A stretch of 40,108 nucleotides of DNA from Deltaproteobacteria bacterium (GTDB lineage Bacteria; UBA10199; GCA-002796325; JACPFF01): NCBI GenBank assembly GCA_016210045.1, contig JACQUX010000025.1, forward strand, positions 1 to 40,108. The letters are read 5' to 3'. The position numbers and the translations under genes are program-made. The notes beneath the pieces are model-generated. The model ran no database searches. It was not told the DNA's origin and was given only the letters and a program-made list of their open reading frames with translations. Positions 33,913 through 40,108 of this stretch are shown here, one piece after another (within the stretch, counting starts at the first letter, position 1; each line of letters begins with the position of its first letter).

Positions 33913-34800
33913 ATGGCTCGGATCGTATTTCATCCGGAGCAGGCGCATACAGTTGTCGAACATGCATCTGCCCTCAGGCACTTGCTGCCGCAGACGGATC
34001 GGCCCAGGACCCCAGTGGCTGTTGTGGCCGTTGGAGGGCAGCGCTTGGTCCAATTAGTAAGGAGGCTAAAAAGCCCATTCCCCAGCTGCTTGCAGGCGAT
34101 CGAACCGTTGCGCTTGGCATTGCTGGGCGAGCGGCCGATCCCGTGGGAACGGGGACTCGGTGCTCTGCACACGGCCGAGCGGGCGCTGGCGATCGGGGCC
34201 ATTGTGCTGTCCGATGAAGTCCGTCGGATCGACTACGGGCGCAGTGTGCCCGCTTTGTATCTGGACGCCCCAATGTATCAGCACGGAGCTGATCCGTTGG
34301 CCTGTGCCGTCGTCGTTGCGAGCGGATTAGGTGCGATGCGGCGCTGCGTCGCGGGTAATGAATACGACGTTCTCAGCGAGATCGAGCGCGCCGTACAAGA
34401 CGTCCTGCAACAGGGTGCGGCGCTCTTCAGCAGACTCACATTTTCGCAGCGGATGGATCTGCAACGGATCGCAATGGCCACTGTAGGCGGCGACGCGATG
34501 ATTCCGCTGTCTGAAGTGTTGCCGACACTGACGGCGGTCGGCGCATTGCTCGACCATTCGGCCATGGCACCCACTGTGGTAGACGCCGCAGCGCTCGATT
34601 TGTCCGCCACACTGTTCGATATGCCATTTGCCGCAGCGCAGGCGGCTGCGCTGCGGGCTTTCCGGGAGCGGTATGTCGAGGCGCTCATGGACCGGTGTGG
34701 TGGTAATGTGTCGCAGGCGGCGCGCGAGGCCGGTCTTGATCGTTCGAATTGGCGGCGGCTTATGCTGAGGGATCGAGGGGCGCTATCCCCTCGCGATTAA
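33913..34800 (+). CDS. Fis-type HTH regulator without AAA+ domain
   Basis: 295 residues. The C-terminal part (about 250-290), FRERYVEALMDRCGGNVSQAAREAGLDRSNWRRLMLR, is the Fis/NtrC-type DNA-binding helix-turn-helix. The rest lacks Walker A/B or GAFTGA motifs, so it is not a classical sigma-54 activator. The N-terminal 240 residues are Ala/Leu/Val-rich and of unknown fold. The start MARIVFHPEQ has gaaggag before it. It ends overlapping by four bases with the convergent FlhB/SctU gene, so it might regulate that export or secretion region. Confidence 0.7.
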   Translation: MARIVFHPEQAHTVVEHASALRHLLPQTDRPRTPVAVVAVGGQRLVQLVRRLKSPFPSCLQAIEPLRLALLGERPIPWERGLGALHTAERALAIGAIVLSDEVRRIDYGRSVPALYLDAPMYQHGADPLACAVVVASGLGAMRRCVAGNEYDVLSEIERAVQDVLQQGAALFSRLTFSQRMDLQRIAMATVGGDAMIPLSEVLPTLTAVGALLDHSAMAPTVVDAAALDLSATLFDMPFAAAQAAALRAFRERYVEALMDRCGGNVSQAAREAGLDRSNWRRLMLRDRGALSPRD

Positions 34801-35882
34801 GACTGTGGTGCAGTCGGTTGCTTCTGTTGTTCCCGCATCCGGTAGACGATCAGCAGTAATTCGGCCACGGCCGTATACAACGATTCCGGAATTTCATCGC
34901 CGATCTCGAGTTCGATCAACGCCCACGCCAGCGGAATGTTGCGCATGATCGGCACGTCGTACTCTTCCGCCACTTCGCGGATCAATTGCGCAAACAGGCG
35001 TTGTCCTTTGGCGAGGACTTGGGGCGCGGCCATGTTCGCGGTATCGTATTTCAGCGCAATCGCGAGTTCGGTCGGGTTGGTGACCACCATATCGGCCGCT
35101 GCGACCGCTTTCCGCACGTCCGACTGCGCCATCTCTTGATGCAGTTGTCGCCGCATCGATTTGATGAGTGGATCGCCCTCGTCTTGCTTATACTCGCGCT
35201 TCACTTCGTCTTTGGTCATGCGCAACTGCTTCTTGTATTGCCAGCGTTGCACCATGATGTCGATGATCGCGAGCACGATGAAGACGACGAAGACGCGGAT
35301 CAGGAACGCCGTCAAGACCCGCTGGGCGACTTCCGCCCCATGGAGCGGCGAGGCAGTCATCGTCAGCAGGACTTCGTTCAGCGATTTTTTTAACACCCAG
35401 TAGGCGAGGAAAAAGACGAGTGAGACTTTTAAGATATTTTTCACCAACTCGATCAGTGTCGTGATCTTCGCCATGTTCTTCACGTTCTCGACGATATTGA
35501 GTCGCTTCATCTGCATCTGGATCGGCTCGGTGGCGAAGATCGGTCCGGTCTGCAGAAAGCCGACCGCCAGCGCGATCACGGTGAGCAATCCCAAGTACGG
35601 CGCGAGGATCTTGGTCATGGAAATGCAAGCTGCGCCGAGTTGGTGGAACAATTCGCGATTGTCGATCTCGCGCTGCTTCGTGAACTCGAAGACTTGTTGG
35701 AAGAGGGCACGGAAATCTTCCGTCGACATTTGGAAGAGGACGAGCATGCCCGCAAACGCTGCGATCAAAATGACGATCGTGTTCAAGTCGCGACTCTTCG
35801 CCACTTGCCCCTTCTTGCGTGCCTCCCGCACGCGTCGCGGGGTCGCATCCTCGGTCTTCTCTTGTGAGCTGTCTTCCGCCAT
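34797..35882 (-). CDS. FlhB/SctU family export switch protein
   Basis: 361 residues. It sets substrate specificity of the type III export apparatus (flagellar or injectisome). Four membrane helices occur in the first 210 residues. The cytoplasmic part has MTKDEVKREYKQDEGDPLIKSMRRQLHQEM and then VVTNPTELAIALKYD. The autocleavage loop is NPTE here, where FlhB and SctU usually have NPTH (about residues 269-272). The C-terminal VPIMRNIPLAWALIELEIGDEIPESLYTAVAELL is standard. No other flagellar or type III gene is in the window, so flagellar versus injectisome identity is open. The start follows MAEDSSQEKTEDATPRRVREARKKGQV, the usual N-terminus. Confidence 0.88.
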   Translation of the reverse strand: MAEDSSQEKTEDATPRRVREARKKGQVAKSRDLNTIVILIAAFAGMLVLFQMSTEDFRALFQQVFEFTKQREIDNRELFHQLGAACISMTKILAPYLGLLTVIALAVGFLQTGPIFATEPIQMQMKRLNIVENVKNMAKITTLIELVKNILKVSLVFFLAYWVLKKSLNEVLLTMTASPLHGAEVAQRVLTAFLIRVFVVFIVLAIIDIMVQRWQYKKQLRMTKDEVKREYKQDEGDPLIKSMRRQLHQEMAQSDVRKAVAAADMVVTNPTELAIALKYDTANMAAPQVLAKGQRLFAQLIREVAEEYDVPIMRNIPLAWALIELEIGDEIPESLYTAVAELLLIVYRMREQQKQPTAPQS

Positions 35883-35986
35883 ATCGGTAGTATCGGCCGC
35901 CGTGAGAGCGCAGATTTCGTGGCCTGTCCTTGCGCAATCAACGCCGCCAGGCTAATCTAGCAAGATCACAGGATAATTACTAGTCT

Positions 35987-37879
35987 ATGCCCGACGCCGC
36001 ACCCATTGCCTTTCCGTCCCGCAGCCCGATGGGACAGTATTATCTGCTCGAAAAGCTCGCGCAGGGCGGGATGGCGGAGATTTACAAAGGTCTGGCGTAT
36101 GACCTGCACGGGATCAAGCGCATCGTCGTGATCAAGAAGATCCTGCCGCATATCGCCGCGAATCGCGAATTCATCGATATGCTCATTGCCGAGGCGAAGA
36201 TCGCCGTGATGTTGACCCACGGGAATATCGCGCAAATTTACGACTTGGGGAAGGTGGGCGCGGACTACTTTATTGTGATGGAGTATGTGCCCGGATGGTC
36301 GGTCAGCCAGATCCAACGCGAATGCGCGGCGCGGAAGCTCCCGATCCCCATTCCGTTCGCGTGCTATATTACCGCCGAGATCGCCGCCGGCCTTGACTAT
36401 ATGCACGAGCGGACCGACGAGCGCGGCGAGCCGCTCCATATCGTGCACCGCGACGTGAGTCCGCAAAATGTGATCTTGAGCGAGTCCGGGACGGTGAAGA
36501 TCATCGACTTCGGGATCGCGAAAGCACGGACGAAATTAGAGACCACGGACGTCGGCATCCTGAAGGGCAAATTCGCCTATATGTCGCCGGAACACGCCAA
36601 CGGCGAGGCGATGGATCATCGCAGTGATATTTTTTCACTCGGCGTGATCCTGCACGAAATGTTGGCCGGCGTGCGACTCTTCAAAGCGCGCGACCAACGC
36701 GAGACGTTGCGGAACGTCCGCCGCTGTGAACCGGCGGTGCCGTCGACGCTGCGGCCCGACGTATCGCCGGCCCTCGACGCGATCGTGTTGCAGAGTTTGG
36801 CGAAGGCGTGTGACGCGCGGACCGCGAGCGCCGGGTTGCTGCGGGGGGCGTTGCTGCGGTTGCTGCATCAGACCTTTCCGGAGTTTCGTCCACAGGATGT
36901 CGTGACCTTCCTCCATCAATTGTTCGGCGAAGTCGAACCGGAAGGCGAGCCCGAAGATGCGGAGGGCAAGACGCCGCTGTTGATCAGCGATTTCACCCAG
37001 TCGGCCGTGGTCGGTACGCGCGGTGGCGAACCGTTCGAATCGATCGTGGAACACGGCGTGCCGACCGTGATCGCGGAACTCATGGAGCCGTTCGGCCGCG
37101 AACGGCCGATGGCTCCGACTGTCGACGAGGCGCCATTGGCGGCGGAGACCGAAGCCGACGAAGTGAGCGTGACCGTGGCGGGCACCGACCTTCAATCCCG
37201 CGCGCTGGCATGGCTGCGGCGCTGTCGAGCGACGGGTGCGCCCGTGTGGCAGGCCGTGCAGCGGCTGCGGTTGCGCCCGTTGCGACGGCGCGAAATCGGC
37301 ATTGTCGCCGGTCTCTGCGTCCTGTGTGGCGTCGGTTTGTTGTGGATCAGCGGCACGGGGGCGTTGCTGTGGGACTCCTGGCAACAGCGACAACCCTTGC
37401 TGGCCGAGCGCCAGCCGGTCGTGTTGGGCAGTGAGCCTGTCGTGGCGACGGTTGCGCTGCACGTCACGTCGACCCCGGCGGGCGCCAAAATATTTCTCGA
37501 TCAGCGCGAAACGGGACTCGTGACGCCCACGACGTTGCGCGGATTAGTGCGCGACCACGAGTATGAACTCGGATTCTTCTTGGACGGCTATCAATATTAT
37601 CGCATCCCATGGAATATGCGCGACGCGACTGCGAAGTCCCTTGAGATTGTCCTGACGCCCGACTATGGGCGTGTGAAGATTGAAACAACCCCTGCGGGGG
37701 CGTCGCTGCGCATCGACGGCGTAGCGCGTGGGCATACGCCATATCAGAGTGCCGCGTTGTTGCCCGGCACCGTGCTGCACTTCCAGGTCGTGTTGCCTGG
37801 TTATGAGACGGCGTCGCACGAAGTGCGCATCCAGCCGGGGCGAACGGTGCAGGTCCGGATCCCGTTGCGGCGCCAGTAG
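35987..37879 (+). CDS. Membrane Ser/Thr kinase with two PEGA repeats
   Basis: 630 residues. The Hanks-type kinase domain is about 17-300: glycine loop LAQGGMAEIYKG, Lys50, HRDVSPQN (154-161), DFGIAK (174-179), MSPEHA. A Pro/Glu-rich linker leads to one transmembrane helix (about 437-458). Outside are two PEGA domains (about 490-555 and 565-630; STPAGAKIFLDQRETGLVTP and TTPAGASLRIDGVARGHTP), known as extracytoplasmic surface-binding modules. The gene is divergent from flhB/sctU and is followed after 8 bases by the FHA-GGDEF gene. FHA domains bind phospho-Thr, so the second protein may be a target of this kinase (inference). Confidence 0.92.
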   Translation: MPDAAPIAFPSRSPMGQYYLLEKLAQGGMAEIYKGLAYDLHGIKRIVVIKKILPHIAANREFIDMLIAEAKIAVMLTHGNIAQIYDLGKVGADYFIVMEYVPGWSVSQIQRECAARKLPIPIPFACYITAEIAAGLDYMHERTDERGEPLHIVHRDVSPQNVILSESGTVKIIDFGIAKARTKLETTDVGILKGKFAYMSPEHANGEAMDHRSDIFSLGVILHEMLAGVRLFKARDQRETLRNVRRCEPAVPSTLRPDVSPALDAIVLQSLAKACDARTASAGLLRGALLRLLHQTFPEFRPQDVVTFLHQLFGEVEPEGEPEDAEGKTPLLISDFTQSAVVGTRGGEPFESIVEHGVPTVIAELMEPFGRERPMAPTVDEAPLAAETEADEVSVTVAGTDLQSRALAWLRRCRATGAPVWQAVQRLRLRPLRRREIGIVAGLCVLCGVGLLWISGTGALLWDSWQQRQPLLAERQPVVLGSEPVVATVALHVTSTPAGAKIFLDQRETGLVTPTTLRGLVRDHEYELGFFLDGYQYYRIPWNMRDATAKSLEIVLTPDYGRVKIETTPAGASLRIDGVARGHTPYQSAALLPGTVLHFQVVLPGYETASHEVRIQPGRTVQVRIPLRRQ

Positions 37880-37887
37880 GGGAACGC

Positions 37888-38826
37888 ATGAGCGAGCAGA
37901 AAATAGGCAAGTCCAAACGCGACGCGAAGATCTCGGTCAGTCGTGAAGTGGAACATACCGTGGTGACGGCGATCGAACGAGTCGAAGGGCCAGGACCAAA
38001 ACGCGCTTATATTTTATTCCTCTCCGGTCCGCTGGTCGGCAAGCTGCATATGTTGGCCCAAGGGAAGACGGTGCTGGGCCGCAGCCGCGAGGCGAGCCTT
38101 GTCGTGTCCGACAACCGCGTCTCGCGCCAACACGTGGAGATTCATGTCGATGGGGATCGCGTGATCCTGCGTGATCTCGGCAGCACAAACGGGACTTTTG
38201 TGAACGGACAAAAAGTGCGTGAACACGCGCTGGTCGATGGCGACAAGGTCCAGATCAGTTCCGTCACCATCTTTAAATACGCGCTGCAGGACCACACCGA
38301 AAACGTGTTTCATAAAGAATTGTATAAGATGGCCGTGACCGACCCGGTCACGACGCTGTACAACAAACGCTATTTCCTGGAACGGTTAAAGGAAGAGTTC
38401 AGCCATGCCCGGCGGACCACGGCGCCGTTGGCGATGTTGATGATCGACATCGATTTTTTCAAGCGGGTCAACGACACACACGGCCATTTAGCCGGCGATA
38501 TGGTGTTGCATCAAGTCGCGCAGACATTGAAGGGGATCGTGCGCACCGAAGATCTGCTGTGCCGCTACGGCGGGGAAGAGTTTTCGGTCCTGTTGCGCGA
38601 CGCCGACACCGCGAGTGCCGCGCCGTTAGCGGAGCGGATGCGCGCCCAAGTCGCCGCCGGCAGATACACATTCGAAGGGACCACGATCCCGGTCACGATC
38701 AGTCTCGGCGTCGCCGCGATGACGCCGCAACACCCCATGCCCGATCCCGACGCATTGGTCCACTCCGCCGACCAGGCCCTCTACGCCTCCAAACAAGCCG
38801 GCCGAAACCGCGTGACGGTGGCATAA
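37888..38826 (+). CDS. FHA-diguanylate cyclase (FHA-GGDEF)
   Basis: 312 residues. The FHA domain is about 57-125 (VLGRSREASLVVSDNRVSRQHVEI...DLGSTNGTFVNGQ) with the conserved Arg-Ser-Asn pattern for phospho-threonine binding. The GGDEF domain is about 150-310 (DPVTTLYNKRYFLERL, MIDIDFFKRVNDTHGHLAGD, RYGGEEFSVLL). Thus the active GGEEF form should make c-di-GMP. The same FHA-GGDEF architecture occurs in Bdellovibrio DgcB, which acts in prey invasion. The 8-base gap to the PEGA kinase suggests co-transcription. The phospho-regulation of the cyclase by that kinase is inference. Confidence 0.92.
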   Translation: MSEQKIGKSKRDAKISVSREVEHTVVTAIERVEGPGPKRAYILFLSGPLVGKLHMLAQGKTVLGRSREASLVVSDNRVSRQHVEIHVDGDRVILRDLGSTNGTFVNGQKVREHALVDGDKVQISSVTIFKYALQDHTENVFHKELYKMAVTDPVTTLYNKRYFLERLKEEFSHARRTTAPLAMLMIDIDFFKRVNDTHGHLAGDMVLHQVAQTLKGIVRTEDLLCRYGGEEFSVLLRDADTASAAPLAERMRAQVAAGRYTFEGTTIPVTISLGVAAMTPQHPMPDPDALVHSADQALYASKQAGRNRVTVA

Positions 38827-38911
38827 CGATGTGGCGCGGAACTTTTACAATCGCATTCCGTTTGAGTGAAAAATAATGGTCATTTCTAAGGTGCTGCGTT
38901 AGGTCTCCGTC

Positions 38912-39658
38912 ATGTCCACAGACATCCTCAGCGGGGGGCATGCGGTCCTGGAGTGCCTGCGGGCGCGGCGGCGTGCCGTCCATGAGATCTGGGCGACGGC
39001 CGAATGGGCACGTGCGCTTGGGGAGTTACGGGCGGGTCCCGCGAAAGGCGCGGTGGCGGCGGAGCTGCGGCGCTTGGCGGGGACCGATCGACATCAGGGA
39101 ATTGTAGCGCGCGTCGGTCCCTATCCGTATGTGACTCTCGAAGCGATTTTGGACTATGCGGCCGCAGACGCGACCGGGCCGTTGCTGTTACTCCTTGATC
39201 AAATCCAGGACCCGCAAAACCTCGGGGCCATTCTCCGCACTGCCGAAGGGATGGGGGCGCATGGGGTCCTGCTACCGAAGGACAATGCCGTCGGTGTGAC
39301 CCCGACCGTCGTGCGGGCGTCCGCAGGGGCGGTAGAACACCTGCGAATCGCGCAGGTTACCAATCTGAGTCGGGCGATTCGCGAGCTGCAGTCACGCAAT
39401 ATCTGGGTCGTGGGGGCGGCCGCTGAGGGGCAACAATCGGTATTCGATTACCAATTTGCCGGGGGCCACGCGTTGGTGCTGGGGGCGGAGGGAAAGGGGA
39501 TGCGACGGCTGGTCCGGGAGTCGTGCGATACCGTCGTCCATATCCCGATGGCCGGGCGGGTTACTTCTTATAATGTTTCCGTCGCCGCCGCATTGCTACT
39601 CAGCGAAGCCGTGCGTCAGCGCAGGCAAAAGAGTGAAAACACCTGTAATATCCCTTGA
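38912..39658 (+). CDS. rlmB: 23S rRNA (guanosine-2'-O-)-methyltransferase RlmB/TrmH family
   Basis: 248 residues. A SPOUT methyltransferase, most likely acting on G2251 of 23S rRNA. The N-terminal substrate-binding part contains AVLECLRARRRAVHEIWA. The SPOUT core motifs are LLLDQIQDPQNLGAILRTAEGMGAHGVLLPK, then VLGAEGKGMRRLVRESCD, and IPMAGRVTSYNVSVAAALLLSEA. The length equals the usual one. It starts 85 bases after the FHA-GGDEF stop, with only a weak ribosome binding site. Confidence 0.9.
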   Translation: MSTDILSGGHAVLECLRARRRAVHEIWATAEWARALGELRAGPAKGAVAAELRRLAGTDRHQGIVARVGPYPYVTLEAILDYAAADATGPLLLLLDQIQDPQNLGAILRTAEGMGAHGVLLPKDNAVGVTPTVVRASAGAVEHLRIAQVTNLSRAIRELQSRNIWVVGAAAEGQQSVFDYQFAGGHALVLGAEGKGMRRLVRESCDTVVHIPMAGRVTSYNVSVAAALLLSEAVRQRRQKSENTCNIP

Positions 39659-39802
39659 CAAGCCGTCCGATCCTCAAGTAACTGGCCCGACATTTAAGGT
39701 GAGGTAGGGGGGCGTGATCGAGCGGCCGCTGGGGGCGCTTTACTCGTATAAAGTCCCTAATCGACGGCAAACCATGATGGCATAACAGTTGGCGGCGAGT
39801 CC

Positions 39803-39874
39803 GCCGACGTAGCTCAGCGGTAGAGCAGCCGCCTTGTAAGCGGCAGGTCGCCGGTTCAATCCCGGCCGTCGGCT
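39803..39874 (+). tRNA. tRNA-Thr (anticodon TGT)
   Basis: The acceptor stem gccgacg (39803-39809) pairs with cgtcggc (39867-39873), with discriminator T. The D-arm is agctcagcggtagagca, and the anticodon loop cttgtaa gives TGT, reading ACA. The T-arm contains ggttcaatcc. No CCA is encoded. It is 72 nucleotides long. Confidence 0.95.
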
Positions 39875-39899
39875 AGAAAATTTATGTAATAAATTTTCT
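39875..39899 (+). terminator. Hairpin after tRNA-Thr
   Basis: A perfect 10-bp stem (agaaaattta, 39875-39884, with 39890-39899) around the loop tgtaa. It directly follows the tRNA discriminator base. It is AT-rich, so it is a weak stem, but it may act as terminator or processing site. Confidence 0.45.
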
Positions 39900-40108
39900 C
39901 CTCCATTTTCCATTTTCGAATGGGAGCAATGGAGGGGAAATTTAGCTGGTGTGAGTGCCGGTTCTTTTACAAGCGCAGGCGAGTGGGACGTCGGGTGCTG
40001 TGGGGGATCGGCGGCCGCGTAGCGGCCTTCCATTTATTGACAATAGAAAATGGAAAATTTTGAACATAGAAAATGGAAAATTGAGGGTCCGCCTGCGGCG
40101 GACGGAGG
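39899..40108. repeat. AT-rich attttccattttc-type repeats with GC palindromes
   Basis: The run ctccattttccattttcga (39899-39917) is inverted relative to two direct copies of atagaaaatggaaaatt near 40044-40060 and 40067-40083. Between them is a GC-rich stretch with the palindrome ggccgcgtagcggcc (40014-40028). The window ends with tccgcctgcggcgga. The AT motif and a GC palindrome also occur at 28995-29047. The open frame on the minus strand here overlaps the tRNA and is not a gene. A repeat cluster is supported; its type is not. Confidence 0.5.

Noticed and set aside
38840-38905. A fourth sigma-28-like site before rlmB
   Set aside because: It contains ggaactttt and tcgca, similar to copy B, but the -10 part reads ccgtttga and lacks GCCGATAA.
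39740-40033. 97-codon minus-strand frame over tRNA-Thr
   Set aside because: It is antisense to a complete tRNA and built from repeats; such frames near tRNAs are commonly mis-annotated.

Overview
The window reads as chromosomal DNA of a GC-rich Gram-negative bacterium of the broad deltaproteobacterial type (Myxococcota, Bdellovibrionota or related candidate lineages). This is inference from gene content. The order rpsB-tsf-pyrH-frr-uppS-cdsA-dxr-rseP is typical of proteobacteria. The PEGA-containing Ser/Thr kinase, the FHA-GGDEF protein, a FlhB/SctU export switch, inositol-3-phosphate synthase and many secreted proteins of unknown family fit a delta-type lineage. No 16S rRNA or other decisive marker is present.

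Layout. Positions 1-558 are non-coding, with a hairpin terminator and a 248-bp MITE-like element. Positions 559-8645 hold accessory genes: a DsrE-like protein, several secreted proteins of unknown family, an SPFH/band-7 protein, a DUF4143-type ATPase behind an AT-rich promoter, a two-gene unit with a secreted HExxH metalloprotease, and a possible ADP-ribosyltransferase-fold protein. Positions 8645-9130 are a composite of palindromic, TIR-bounded elements. Then come ino1 with a small downstream gene, and a small basic protein. Positions 11378-18650 are the translation/UMP kinase/isoprenoid/phospholipid/RseP cluster, nearly all with overlapping or abutting genes.

Positions 18710-21640 are a compact three-gene operon (type III polyketide synthase, SAM methyltransferase, FAD oxidoreductase) that probably makes a methylated, oxidised alkylresorcinol/alkylquinone-type lipid. 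It is followed by rpoZ, tRNA-Leu, rsfS, gpmI and comF. Positions 25089-28505 encode a 1138-residue exported protein of unknown family. Next are a lytic transglycosylase, a small secreted Cys-containing protein, a YdcF-like protein, an MscS channel fused to a cyclic-nucleotide-binding domain, and a nitrilase-superfamily amidase. Positions 33913-38826 form a signalling/secretion neighbourhood: a Fis-type regulator without an AAA+ domain, FlhB/SctU, a membrane Ser/Thr kinase with PEGA repeats, and an FHA-diguanylate cyclase. The window ends with rlmB, tRNA-Thr and AT-rich repeats.

Three observations stand out. First, two diverged copies of a hairpin element (8724-8872 and 28603-28751) differ by paired, compensatory substitutions in their stems, which suggests selection on a folded RNA or DNA structure. 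Second, the spacer between rpoZ and tRNA-Leu folds end to end into one hairpin in which most arm differences are G-U wobbles. Third, three otherwise unrelated genes share an upstream motif of the form GCAAC-T-rich-TGCCGATAA, resembling a sigma-28 (FliA) promoter. All similarity statements come from reading the sequence and from memory of family motifs; no database search was run.
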